Notes: generated by a model from the letters alone, not told the origin. A DNA stretch of 64,000 bases from Streptomyces sp. VRA16 Mangrove soil (GCF_017377775.1 NZ_JAFVLN010000014.1:124001-188000), one strand, 5' to 3'; numbered from the stretch's first letter, positions 1-8,179 are shown. A program made the numbers and translations.

Positions 1-523
1 CCCGCTCCCGCTCCCTCGCGTCCACCCGGTCGGCCTTGTTCACGACCACGAGGTCCGCGAGGCCGAGGTGCCGCGTCACCTCCGGATGCTTCTCGCGGGT
101 GGCGTCGAACTCGGCGGCGTCGACGACCTCGACGAGTCCGCCGTACACGATCCGCGGATTCTCGCTGGCGAGCACCATGCGTACCAGCTCCTGCGGCTCC
201 GCGATCCCGCTCGCCTCGATCACGATGACGTCAATGGCATGTACGTCATTGACGGGGCGAGTCAACTTGTCCAGATAGACGTCAAGTTCACTGGCGTCCA
301 CGGCACAGCACAGACATCCGTTGCCGAGCGAGACCGTCGAGTCACCGAGTTGTCCCGCGACGGCCATCGCGTCGATCTCGATCGCCCCGAAGTCGTTGAC
401 GATCGCGCCGATCCGGGTACCACCACTGCGGTGCAGCAGATGGTTCAGCAATGTGGTCTTCCCCGATCCGAGGAAGCCCGCCAGGACGACGACCGGGATC
501 TGCGGCGGGTTCGCCTTGCTCAA
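1..523 (-). CDS. CobW/G3E-family GTPase, C-terminus off the window edge
   Basis: G3E GTPases act as metal chaperones (zinc, cobalt or nickel) or as cofactor-insertion factors in the cytoplasm. The visible N-terminal 174 codons show a P-loop GFLGSGKTTLLN (about residues 13-24), then VNDFG, the metal-binding GCLCC motif typical of COG0523 proteins, EASGIAEP and the guanine-specificity NKAD. The start is taken as TTG at 521-523, preceded by a GAGAGG ribosome site; no ATG or GTG fits better. The C-terminal domain lies outside the window. Which metal it serves cannot be told from the sequence, and I see no Zur-type operator in the short upstream stretch. Confidence 0.9.
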   Translation of the reverse strand, partial: MSKANPPQIPVVVLAGFLGSGKTTLLNHLLHRSGGTRIGAIVNDFGAIEIDAMAVAGQLGDSTVSLGNGCLCCAVDASELDVYLDKLTRPVNDVHAIDVIVIEASGIAEPQELVRMVLASENPRIVYGGLVEVVDAAEFDATREKHPEVTRHLGLADLVVVNKADRVDARERER

Positions 524-811
524 CGCGCGACCTCTCGTACGAAGGATGAATGTCGCCCCAGGATACGAGCGCGCAGAAAGGCCGCGGAGTGAACGATTGC
601 TAACGGCGATCCCTGGGCAGATGTCTGGACATGGCGCCGGGGTGTGCGACCCGAGCTTCCCTCCGTGCGCCTCCTCTCCGCCTCCCAGCCGACCAGAGCC
701 GCTCGGCATCCTGGGAGGGGCAAGCGCACCGCCTACTGCTCGCCGGTTCCCTGCTCCGTCGACCCGCACCCGACGACGACCGGCGGACGGTCGCCTGAAT
801 CGGGGGTTGAC

Positions 812-1330
812 ATGGCCACAAAGAGTAATGGGGTGTGGCAAGGAGTAGTCACCGCGGTCGCGGGCGGGCTCGTGGGAGCCGTCGCGACCCATTGGTGGGG
901 GCAGCACGGGCCGGGCCAGGAGCCGGCTGCGACCGAGCGGCACAGACTGGCCCGCGCCCACCAGCAGCGCATGCACTGGGAACTGCTGAGCATGGCCATC
1001 GACGACCCCGATCTGGCGGCGGTGATCGACACCTTCGAGGTCGACATGCCACCGGAGAAGCGGCGCCAGATGATCTACGCCAACCTCTGGTACATCAACG
1101 CCTACCATCTGTACGAATCCGGGCTGCTGAACCGCCACGAACTCCTGGGCCATCTGCGGGAACTCTTCCAGAGCCCCTATATCCGCGAGTACTGGGAGAT
1201 CACCCGGCACCATCGCGCCGCGCTGGACCCGTCCTCCTCGGAGGCGGAGATCGGCCGCATCGCGGAAGCGCTGTTCCAGGAACTGGACGACGCCGACACC
1301 GACGAGTGGTGGGTGGTGGGAGGCGGATGA
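812..1330 (+). CDS. DUF6082-family protein with an N-terminal membrane segment
   Basis: A 172-residue protein. A hydrophobic stretch at about residues 9-27 (VVTAVAGGLVGAVATHWW) is followed by a cytoplasmic helical domain. The middle carries ELLSMAIDDPDLAAV and YANLWYINAYHLYESGLLN, which I recognise from the Streptomyces DUF6082 family (PF19560); these proteins are abundant and uncharacterised. ATG at 812 is chosen because it begins the conserved part; the frame is open further upstream but that part is low-complexity. The C-terminal DEWWVVGG is unusually aromatic and acidic. No neighbouring gene suggests a role. Confidence 0.75.
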   Translation: MATKSNGVWQGVVTAVAGGLVGAVATHWWGQHGPGQEPAATERHRLARAHQQRMHWELLSMAIDDPDLAAVIDTFEVDMPPEKRRQMIYANLWYINAYHLYESGLLNRHELLGHLRELFQSPYIREYWEITRHHRAALDPSSSEAEIGRIAEALFQELDDADTDEWWVVGGG

Positions 1331-1500
1331 ACAGGGGTCGGACCGAAGGGCCCCGAGGCGCCCGCGTTCGTGGCGGTCGCCCATCCCGGTGACTTCTTAG
1401 TCAACTCCCCCTGGAATAGCGGATTTCGGTATCCAGTGAAGCTCTCCGTCGGACTACTGTGACGCCGAAACTCAACCCACTCCAGAAGGAACCGGAACCC

Positions 1501-1737
1501 TTGAAGATCGTACGCCGCATCGGGGTGCCCCCGAGCGCCCGCGGCAGTGCCTCCGGCACCACCTGCCCCGATGTCTTCGAACTCAGTGACGGCAACTTCG
1601 CCGTGATTGGCACCGAAGCCACCGCTGAACTCATGAGCGAACTTCCGGCGGACGCGGGGGTCGCCGACTACGAGCGCATCGTCGTCGTCTCCCGTGCCAC
1701 GCTCGTCCACGCGAAGGCCGACATCCCGGACGCGTGA
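1501..1737 (+). CDS. Small conserved hypothetical protein
   Basis: About 78 residues from TTG 1501, which has a GAAGGAA ribosome site about nine bases upstream; a GTG at 1459 in the same frame would give 92 residues. The sequence (CPDVFELSDGNFAVIGTEAT, then RIVVVSRATL) resembles short Streptomyces proteins usually found next to small regulators; I know no assigned function. Its stop overlaps the start of the next small gene (TGATG at 1735-1739), so the two are probably translationally coupled. Confidence 0.65.
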   Translation: MKIVRRIGVPPSARGSASGTTCPDVFELSDGNFAVIGTEATAELMSELPADAGVADYERIVVVSRATLVHAKADIPDA

Positions 1738-1970
1738 TGGTTACCGCCCTGAACGCGACAGGCATGGCGCTCTCCGACGTCAACGAGACGCTGACGGCCG
1801 TGGGCGGCCTCGCGGCCGGAGTCGGCGCCTTGATCGTCGCCCTGAGCGCGCTGCGCGACAGGCGGCGCAGGGGCGGCGGCACCACGCCGCCCCCGCCCGA
1901 GGACAACGCACCTTCAGGCCGGCCGGACAGCGGCTCAGGTTTCGGCCCCTCAGGACCCACCCCGTCCTGA
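1737..1970 (+). CDS. Small single-span membrane protein
   Basis: A 78-residue reading frame whose ATG overlaps the stop of the preceding gene. A hydrophobic segment at about residues 20-41 (TAVGGLAAGVGALIVALSAL) is followed by a basic RDRRRR stop-transfer patch and a Pro/Gly/Ser-rich tail. This predicts an anchored protein with a cytoplasmic tail. No family is recognised. The overlap with the upstream gene suggests the pair is made together. A GTG at 1734 is an alternative start. Confidence 0.55.
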   Translation: MVTALNATGMALSDVNETLTAVGGLAAGVGALIVALSALRDRRRRGGGTTPPPPEDNAPSGRPDSGSGFGPSGPTPS

Positions 1971-1991
1971 TCAGGGCCCCGCGGCTCCACC

Positions 1992-2032
1992 GCGGTCGAG
2001 GTTCAGCAGCACCCCGTGCGGGCCTCGACCGC
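1992..2032. terminator. Convergent terminator hairpin
   Basis: Perfect 10-bp stem GCGGTCGAGG / CCTCGACCGC with a 21-nt loop, between the small gene pair (+) and citrate synthase (-). There is no T-run, as is common in Streptomyces. Confidence 0.5.
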
Positions 2033-2037
2033 CCCGG

Positions 2038-3255
2038 TCACACGATGACCGGCACCGCCACCGGCGGCTCCACCCCCACATACCGCGCCGCAGGCCGGAT
2101 GATCTTCGAGTCCTGGGCCTGTTCGAGGATGTTGGCGCTCCAGCCGACGACGCGGGCCGCGGCGAACGTGGGGGTGAACATCGTGCGGGGCAGGCCGCAG
2201 AGTTCCATGACCACGCCCGCGTAGAACTCCACGTTCGTGTGCAGTTCGCGGCCGGGCTTCAACTCGGCCAGGATCGCCTCGACATGGCGTTCGACCTCGA
2301 CCGCGAACTCCACCAGCGGTCCGCCGAACCCCTCCGCTATGCCGCGCAGCATGCGCGAACGCGGGTCCTCCGTGCGGTAGACGGGGTGCCCGAAGCCCAT
2401 GATGCGGTCGCCGGCCAGGACGCGTTCGCGGATCCAGGGGTCGGTGCGCTCCGGAGTGCCGATCGCGTCCAAGGTGTCCAGGGCCCGGCTGGGTGCCCCG
2501 CCGTGCAGTGGCCCGGACAGCGCTCCGACCGCACCGACCAGACAGGCCGCCACATCCGCGCCGGTCGACGTGATGACACGCGACGTGAACGTTGACGCGT
2601 TGAATCCGTGATCAATGGTTGAGATGAGGTACTGCTCGATGGCGCGCGCGTGCGCGGGGTCGGGCTCCGAACCGGTCAGCATGTACAGGTAGTTGGCCGC
2701 GTACGAGAGGTCCTCGCGCGGCTCCACCGGTTCGAGCCCCTCGCCGAGGCGGTGCAGCGCGGTGAGCATCGTGGGGACCACCGCGGCCGCGGCGAGCGTG
2801 TCCTCGCGACGCCGGTCCGCGTCGATGTCGTAGACCGGTCGGAAGCCGCGGGAAGCACCGAAGAGCGACAGGGCCGTACGGAGTCCGGCGAGCGGCCCGG
2901 ACAGCGAGCCCGCTCGGGCGATGGCGGGCAGCGCCGCCCGCACCTCCTCGGGCAGCGTGCGCAGTGCGGCGGTCTCGCGGGCGAAGGAGGCGGACCGGGC
3001 GGCGTCGGGCAGTTCGCCGTGGATCATCAGGTGCCAGACGTCCTCGAAGCTGCGCTTCTGCGCGAGCTCGACGGCGGAGTACTGGCGGTAGTGGTAGAAG
3101 CCCTCCCGCCCTCGGACGTCCCCGAGGACGGTCTCGGTGACGACGACACCGGCGAGCCCGCGCGGTACGTCGACGACAGGGGCGCCCTTGGCCGGAGCCG
3201 GAGCCGTAGCCGTAGCCGTAGCCGTAGCCGTAGCCGTAGTCCCGTTGATCTGCAT
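2038..3255 (-). CDS. Citrate synthase (short bacterial type)
   Basis: Condenses acetyl-CoA and oxaloacetate to citrate (TCA entry); some members also use propionyl-CoA. The 405 residues match the short bacterial type. Catalytic histidines are His251 in GPLHGGAP and His290 in GFGHPVYR. The third catalytic position, usually Asp in NVDFYSG, is Glu343 here (HTNVEFYAG). The C-terminal TPTFAAARVVGWSANILEQ is typical. The first 24 residues are a low-complexity Thr-Ala run encoded by a hexanucleotide repeat. It is divergently transcribed from a second citrate synthase that carries a DNA-binding domain, and both share a promoter region with TTGA/TCAA palindromes. I am confident of the family but less sure of citrate versus 2-methylcitrate activity. 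Confidence 0.93.
   Translation of the reverse strand: MQINGTTATATATATATAPAPAKGAPVVDVPRGLAGVVVTETVLGDVRGREGFYHYRQYSAVELAQKRSFEDVWHLMIHGELPDAARSASFARETAALRTLPEEVRAALPAIARAGSLSGPLAGLRTALSLFGASRGFRPVYDIDADRRREDTLAAAAVVPTMLTALHRLGEGLEPVEPREDLSYAANYLYMLTGSEPDPAHARAIEQYLISTIDHGFNASTFTSRVITSTGADVAACLVGAVGALSGPLHGGAPSRALDTLDAIGTPERTDPWIRERVLAGDRIMGFGHPVYRTEDPRSRMLRGIAEGFGGPLVEFAVEVERHVEAILAELKPGRELHTNVEFYAGVVMELCGLPRTMFTPTFAAARVVGWSANILEQAQDSKIIRPAARYVGVEPPVAVPVIV
3191..3238 (-). repeat. Hexanucleotide tandem repeat inside the citrate synthase N-terminus
   Basis: On the plus strand two copies of GCCGGA are followed by six copies of GCCGTA. On the coding strand these read as Thr-Ala and Pro-Ala dipeptides. 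Length changes would stay in frame. Confidence 0.9.
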
Positions 3256-3289
3256 GATTCCTCCCTTAGCTTGATTCGACTGTCCACTC

Positions 3290-3324
3290 TTGACTCAATC
3301 TCTGTCAATATTGATTGAATCAAT
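3290..3324. promoter_or_regulatory. Palindrome cluster in the divergent citrate synthase promoter
   Basis: Three inverted repeats of TTGA/TCAA type lie between the two start codons: TTGA-C-TCAA at 3290-3298, TCAATATTGA at 3305-3314, and ATTGATT-G-AATCAAT at 3310-3324 (perfect 7-bp arms). They are AT-rich in a GC-rich chromosome. A natural candidate ligand is the helix-turn-helix domain of the adjacent citrate synthase; that link is inference. Confidence 0.6.
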
Positions 3325-3352
3325 ACATCGTCGTCCGGATACGGTGACGCAC

Positions 3353-4624
3353 ATGAGGGATCAAGAACCGGCACCCGCCGCCCGGCAGGACCGCCGACTG
3401 ACCACCAGGGAGACCGCCGAACTGCTCGGCGTGAAGCCCGAGACCGTCTACGCGTACGTGAGCCGGGGGCAGCTGACCAGCAGGCGGGGCGAGAGCCGGC
3501 GCGGCAGCACCTTCGACGCGGCCGAGGTCGAGGCCCTCGCCCGCCGCAACAGGCGCGAGAGCAAGCCGAGTTCGGCACCCGACGAGCTGGCGGTGCACAC
3601 CCGTCTGACCCTCATCGACGGGGACAGGTACTTCTTCCGGGGGGTCGACGCGGTGGAGCTGGCGACGCGTCACTCCTACGAGGAGGTGGCGGAGTGGCTG
3701 TGGACCGGGACGCTGCGCCCCGGCGCCCGGTTCGTCGCACCGAAGGAGTCGCGCGAGGCGGCCCGCCGCGCCGTGGCCGCCCTGCCCGAACTCGCCGGTC
3801 CCGTGGACCGGTTGAGGGTGGCGGCCGTCGCCGCCGCCACCTCGGACCCGCTGCGCTACGACCTCTCCGAGGATTCCGTCCTCGGTGCCGCGCGGGCCCT
3901 GATCCCGACGCTGGCCACCGCGCTGCCCCTGGTGAGGGGGACGTACGCGGACGGGGAACCGATCGCACAGCGACTGTGGGGGCGGCTGTCCCACAAAGCC
4001 CCCGACGAGGCCTCACTGCGCGTCCTGGACCTGGCGCTCGCGCTGCTCACCGACCACGACCTGGCCGCGTCGACGCTCGCGGTCCGGGTGGCGGCGTCGG
4101 CCCGCGCGCACGCGTACGCGGCCGTCTCCGCGGGCCTGGGCGTCCTGGAAGGGCCCCTTCACGGCGCGGCGAGCGGCCTGGCCCACCGGATGCTCCTGGA
4201 GGTCCTGGAGCGGGGCAGCGCGGGCTCCGTCGTCTCCGACGAACTGCGCGCGGGACGCCGCGTCCCCGGCCTCGGTCACCGCCTCTACAAGGGCGAGGAC
4301 CCACGCGCGCGGGCGCTGTTCGCCGCGCTGGAGGAGCTGCCCGAGGCGCAGCCCGCGCTCGCCGCGGCCCGCGACGTCGTGGCGACGACGGCCCGCCACA
4401 CGGATCTGCACGCCAACGTGGACCTCGCGCTCGCCGTCTTCACCACGACCTTCGGGATGCCGGCCGAGGCGGGCGAGACGGTCTTCGCCGTCGCACGCAC
4501 GGCGGGCTGGATCGCCCACGCCCTGGAGGAGTACGGCGAACGGCCGCTGCGCATGAGGCCGACGGGTCACTACGTAGGCGTGCGTCCACCGCAGCCCTTG
4601 CCCGCGCCCTCCCCGAAGGGGTGA
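3353..4624 (+). CDS. Citrate synthase-like protein with N-terminal helix-turn-helix domain
   Basis: A 423-residue fusion. Residues 15-67 form an excisionase/MerR-like helix-turn-helix (TTRETAELLGVKPETVYAYV) followed by a short wing-like stretch. Residues 80-415 are a citrate synthase fold that keeps both catalytic histidines (EGPLHGAA and GLGHRLYKGEDP) and the Asp in HANVDLAL. The enzyme may therefore bind DNA and also act on, or sense, citrate-cycle metabolites. Start ATG at 3353 is chosen because the conserved HTH follows directly; a GTG lies nine bases upstream. It diverges from a conventional citrate synthase. I recall similar HTH-citrate synthases in other actinobacteria, but no established role. 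Confidence 0.88.
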   Translation: MRDQEPAPAARQDRRLTTRETAELLGVKPETVYAYVSRGQLTSRRGESRRGSTFDAAEVEALARRNRRESKPSSAPDELAVHTRLTLIDGDRYFFRGVDAVELATRHSYEEVAEWLWTGTLRPGARFVAPKESREAARRAVAALPELAGPVDRLRVAAVAAATSDPLRYDLSEDSVLGAARALIPTLATALPLVRGTYADGEPIAQRLWGRLSHKAPDEASLRVLDLALALLTDHDLAASTLAVRVAASARAHAYAAVSAGLGVLEGPLHGAASGLAHRMLLEVLERGSAGSVVSDELRAGRRVPGLGHRLYKGEDPRARALFAALEELPEAQPALAAARDVVATTARHTDLHANVDLALAVFTTTFGMPAEAGETVFAVARTAGWIAHALEEYGERPLRMRPTGHYVGVRPPQPLPAPSPKG

Positions 4625-4645
4625 ACCGAAGAGCGGATACGGAGG

Positions 4646-4664
4646 GCAGGTTAGGCTCACCTGC
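4646..4664 (+). promoter_or_regulatory. Iron box (DmdR1/IdeR-type operator)
   Basis: GCAGGTTAGGCTCACCTGC matches about 15 of 19 positions of the actinobacterial iron-box consensus TTAGGTTAGGCTAACCTAA. It ends one base before the GTG start. TAGGCT inside it (4652-4657) can serve as a -10 element, which would give a leaderless transcript repressed when iron is sufficient. Confidence 0.75.
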
Positions 4665-5591
4665 GTGAGTACGTGCACGACCGCCTCGCGGGATCTCGAC
4701 GAACCCCTCACGGGAACCGCGGCCACCGCCCGGACCTGGCTGCTGATCGAGCAGTCGGGCCCCTGGGGTGCGAAGGCGCTGACCTCCAGCCATCTGGACC
4801 CCGAGGTGGGCCGGGCCCTGGAGGCGGCGGCCGACGGCACCGGAGTGCGGGTCGCCCTGATCCGGCGTCCCGGCCGGCACGCCGACCGACACACGCCGGC
4901 CCGCCGGCAGGTGTACGTCGCCCACACGGCTCCAGGGAACGCCTGGCTGCGCTCCGCCACGACCGAGGCTCCCGAGGAGCTGCTCGCCCTCGACTTCGCC
5001 GCCCTGGGAGCGGGCGATCACGGCGGCTTCGGCGCGCCGCACGCAGGCGCCCCGCTCGCGCTCGTCTGCACCAACGGGAAGCGTGACCGCTGCTGCGCCC
5101 TGCTGGGACGCCCGCTCGCCTCCGAACTCGCACTCGGCGGCGAGGAGGGCGTCTGGGAAGTCACCCATCTCGGCGGCCACCGCTTCTCCCCCACCCTCCT
5201 CGTGCTCCCGTACGGCTACGCCTACGGGAGGGCCACGGCGGCGGACGTGAAGGAGATCCTGGAGGCGACCCGTGCCGGCCGCGTCGTCCTGGACGGTTGC
5301 CGCGGCAGCTCCGCCTGGGAGCGTCCGGGCCAGGCCGCGGAGCTGGCGGTGCGCAGGGCCGCCCAGGAGTACCGCGCGGACTCCCTCACCGTCGTCCGCA
5401 CGGAAGCCTTCGAGGGCGACACCCCGCACTGGAAGGTGACCGTCGCCCACGCCGACGGCAGGCGCTGGCAGGTGACCGTGGACCGGGGGACGTCCGCGCC
5501 GCCGCGCCCCGAGAGCTGCGGGGCCGCCCTCGGCTCACCGGCCCGCATGGATGTCGCCGCGGTGCGCGAGGTTCCCGTTCCGGTCGGCTGA
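4665..5591 (+). CDS. Sucrase/ferredoxin-like (Apd1-type) [2Fe-2S] protein
   Basis: A 308-residue thioredoxin-fold ferredoxin of the Suc_Fer-like family (PF06999). Putative cluster ligands are Cys135 and Cys144 (CTNGKRDRCC) and His168 and His172 (HLGGH). Their spacing matches the Cys-x8-Cys and His-x3-His set described for yeast Apd1. Such proteins are thought to act in redox reactions linked to iron or siderophore reduction. The GTG start has no room for a ribosome site because the iron box ends at the preceding base, so a leaderless mRNA is likely. The iron box supports a role in iron starvation. The downstream neighbour is a two-component system with its own spacing. Confidence 0.85.
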   Translation: MSTCTTASRDLDEPLTGTAATARTWLLIEQSGPWGAKALTSSHLDPEVGRALEAAADGTGVRVALIRRPGRHADRHTPARRQVYVAHTAPGNAWLRSATTEAPEELLALDFAALGAGDHGGFGAPHAGAPLALVCTNGKRDRCCALLGRPLASELALGGEEGVWEVTHLGGHRFSPTLLVLPYGYAYGRATAADVKEILEATRAGRVVLDGCRGSSAWERPGQAAELAVRRAAQEYRADSLTVVRTEAFEGDTPHWKVTVAHADGRRWQVTVDRGTSAPPRPESCGAALGSPARMDVAAVREVPVPVG

Positions 5592-5604
5592 CGCGGACCA
5601 CGTC

Positions 5605-5643
5605 CTCGTACGGGACCGGCCGCACGCTCGTACGGGACCGGCC
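5605..5643 (+). repeat. 22-bp-period direct repeat upstream of the CitA-type kinase
   Basis: Two exact copies of CTCGTACGGGACCGGCC (5605-5621 and 5627-5643). The period is two helical turns. A possible response-regulator site ahead of the kinase operon. At 5700-5728, TTCGAC-N17-TACCGT could be the promoter of a leaderless transcript starting near ATG 5737. Confidence 0.4.
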
Positions 5644-5736
5644 CCGCGCTCGCGCAGGACCGGATCGACCGCGTCGCAGGAGATCCGCGCCACAAGGGGT
5701 TCGACCGGGGCGCGCGGGCCCGTACCGTTCGTCTTC

Positions 5737-7446
5737 ATGAGCACGTCTCCCCCCACCCGCCGTCTGCGGTTCGGGCTGCCCCGGCGCATGTTCGCGCAGG
5801 TTCTGCTGATGCAGCTGGCGATCGCCGCCGGTGTGGTCGTGCTCGCCACCGGACTGTTCCTGGCACCTTTGAGCAACCAGTTGGACGACCAGGCGATGCG
5901 GCGGGCGCTCGCCATCGCACAGACCACCGCGGCGCAGCCGACGATCGCCGAGGAGCTGGAGTCCTCCCGGCCGACGGTCGGCGGGCCGGTGCAGGCCGAG
6001 GCGGAGCGGATCCGGCGAGCCAGCGGCGCCGAGTACGTCGTGATCATGAACAAGAAGGGCGTGCGCTGGTCGCACACCGACCTCGACGAGATCGGCAAGG
6101 TCGTCTCGACGGACCCCAGCGAGGCGCTGGCGGGCCACGAGGTGATGCAGATCGACAGCGGTACCCTCGGCCGCTCCGCGCGCGGCAAGGTGCCCCTCAG
6201 GGACGCCCACGGCCGGATCGTGGGCGCGGTGTCGGTCGGCATCGAGTACGACAGCGTCCGAGCCCGCCTCATCCACGCGATCCCCGGCCTGTTCGCCTAC
6301 GCGGGCGGGGCCCTGGCCGTCGGGGCGCTCGCCGCCTATCTGATCTCGCGGCGGGTGCAGCGGCAGACCCGCGACCTGGCGTTCTCCGACATCGCGGCGC
6401 TGCTGGCCGAGCGCGAGGCGATGCTGCACGGCATCCGTGAGGGCGTCGTCGCGCTGGACCGCGGCGGCCGCATACGGCTGCTCAACGACGAGGCGCAGCG
6501 GCTGCTCGGCCTCGACGCGACGGCGCTCGGGCAGCCGCTGGACGTGGCGCTCGGCCCCGGGCGGACGACCGACGTGCTCGCCGGCCGCGTCACCGGCACC
6601 GATCTGCTGACCGTGCGCGGGCAGCGCGTCCTGGTCGCCAACCGGATGCCCACGCACGACGAGGGCGCCGTCGCGACGCTGCGCGACCGCACCGAGCTGG
6701 AGCAGCTCGGCCGCGAACTCGACTCCACGCGCGGGCTGATCGACGCCCTGCGCGCCCAGGACCACGAGCACGCCAACCGGATGCACACCCTTCTGGGGCT
6801 CCTGGAGCTGGAGATGTACGAGGACGCCGTGGAGTTCGTCGGGGAGGTGGTCGGCGATCACCGGGCGACGTCGGAGCAGGTCACCGAGAAGATCCACGAT
6901 CCGCTGCTGGCCGCGCTGCTCGTCGGCAAGGCGACCGTGGCTGCCGAGCGCGGCGTCGCCCTGTGGATGTCGGATCGCACCCTGCTGCCCGACCGGCTGA
7001 TCGACCCGCGCGGGCTGGTCACCGCGGTCGGCAATCTGGTCGACAACGCGCTGGACGCCGTCGCGGGAACCCCGCACGCGCGCGTGGAGGTCGAATTGCG
7101 CGCGGAGGGCACTACGGCTGTCGTGCGCGTCCGTGACACCGGGCCCGGCATCCCCGAGGACCGGCGGGACCTCGTCTTCGCCGACGGATGGTCCACCAAG
7201 AAGCCGCCCACGCACGGCAAGCGCGGCATCGGCCTCGCCCTGGTGCGGCGCCTCGCCGAGCGGCAGGGCGGCCGCGCCACGGTCGCGGAGGCGGAGGGTG
7301 GGGGCGCCGAGTTCACCGTCGTCCTGCCCGATGCCCTGACCGAGCCGTCCCCCGAGGCCGGGGACGGCCGCGGGGACGCCCTGTTCCCCCTCTCTGTACC
7401 GTCCACCGTGTCTTCCGTGGATACGCGCACGGAGGAGTCGCGATGA
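5737..7446 (+). CDS. Sensor histidine kinase, CitA/DcuS type
   Basis: A 569-residue membrane kinase. Order: cytoplasmic N-terminus; TM1 (about 19-42); an extracytoplasmic Cache-type domain (about 43-180); TM2 (about 190-210); a PAS domain (about 220-320); a Spo0B-like dimerisation helix with the phospho-acceptor in HANRMHTLLGLLEL; and HATPase_c with the N-box NLVDNALDAV, G1 DTGPGIPED and G2 KRGIGLALV. Family members sense citrate or C4-dicarboxylates outside the cell; the ligand here is unknown. The stop overlaps the regulator start (ATGA). ATG 5737 lacks a clear ribosome site but follows a possible TACCGT -10 element, suggesting leaderless translation. Confidence 0.9.
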   Translation: MSTSPPTRRLRFGLPRRMFAQVLLMQLAIAAGVVVLATGLFLAPLSNQLDDQAMRRALAIAQTTAAQPTIAEELESSRPTVGGPVQAEAERIRRASGAEYVVIMNKKGVRWSHTDLDEIGKVVSTDPSEALAGHEVMQIDSGTLGRSARGKVPLRDAHGRIVGAVSVGIEYDSVRARLIHAIPGLFAYAGGALAVGALAAYLISRRVQRQTRDLAFSDIAALLAEREAMLHGIREGVVALDRGGRIRLLNDEAQRLLGLDATALGQPLDVALGPGRTTDVLAGRVTGTDLLTVRGQRVLVANRMPTHDEGAVATLRDRTELEQLGRELDSTRGLIDALRAQDHEHANRMHTLLGLLELEMYEDAVEFVGEVVGDHRATSEQVTEKIHDPLLAALLVGKATVAAERGVALWMSDRTLLPDRLIDPRGLVTAVGNLVDNALDAVAGTPHARVEVELRAEGTTAVVRVRDTGPGIPEDRRDLVFADGWSTKKPPTHGKRGIGLALVRRLAERQGGRATVAEAEGGGAEFTVVLPDALTEPSPEAGDGRGDALFPLSVPSTVSSVDTRTEESR

Positions 7447-8147
7447 TCGACGTACTGGTCGTGGACGACGACACCCGGGTCGCGCGGGTCAACGCGGCTT
7501 ACGTCGCGAAGGTCGCCGGGTTCCGGGTCGCCGGTGAGGCGCACAACGCGGCGGACGCGCTGCGCATGATGGAGGAGCGGCCCGGGCTCGACCTGGTGCT
7601 CCTGGACCACTATCTGCCCGACGAGACGGGGCTCGACGTGGTGCGCGAGATGCGCAGGCGCGGCCACCAGACCGACGTGATCATGGTGACCGCGGCCCGT
7701 GACGTCGCCACCGTGCAGGCCGCGATGCGTCATGGTGCGCTGCAGTACCTGGTCAAGCCGTTCGCGTTCGCGGGCCTGCGCGCCAAGCTGGAGGCGTACG
7801 CGGCGCTGCGGCACACGTTCGCGGGCGGCGGCGAGGCCGAACAGGCCCAGGTGGACCGGATGTTCGGGGCGCTGTCGGCGACCGGGGCGCAGCCCGAGCT
7901 GCCCAAGGGGCACTCGCCGGGCACGGCGGAGCTGGTGCGCAGGACGCTGGTCGGCGCCGAACGGCCGCTGTCCGCCCAGGAGATCGCCGAGGAGACTGGG
8001 CTGAGCCGGCAGACGGCACAGCGCTATCTGAAGCTCCTGGAGCGCACCGGCGGGGCGGAACTGACCCTGAGATACGGAGACGCGGGCCGCCCAGAGCATC
8101 TCTACGTCTGGGCGGGCCCGCGTCCTGGTGGTGGGGGCAGGGTGTGA
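7443..8147 (+). CDS. CitB/DcuR-type response regulator
   Basis: A 234-residue partner of the preceding kinase. The receiver domain (1-120) has the acidic pair DDD near residue 9, phospho-acceptor Asp in LLDHYLPDETG, TAA and VKPF. The C-terminal winged-helix segment contains LSAQEIAEETGLSRQTAQRYLKLLERTG. It probably activates a transporter or utilisation gene. ATG at 7443 overlaps the kinase stop. The protein is clearly paralogous to the regulator at 11238, with near-identical layout. A convergent ABC importer lies immediately downstream and is the most likely target by location only. Confidence 0.92.
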   Translation: MIDVLVVDDDTRVARVNAAYVAKVAGFRVAGEAHNAADALRMMEERPGLDLVLLDHYLPDETGLDVVREMRRRGHQTDVIMVTAARDVATVQAAMRHGALQYLVKPFAFAGLRAKLEAYAALRHTFAGGGEAEQAQVDRMFGALSATGAQPELPKGHSPGTAELVRRTLVGAERPLSAQEIAEETGLSRQTAQRYLKLLERTGGAELTLRYGDAGRPEHLYVWAGPRPGGGGRV

Positions 8148-8179
8148 ACCCGGGGGGAGGTGACCCCGCCCCCGTCGTA

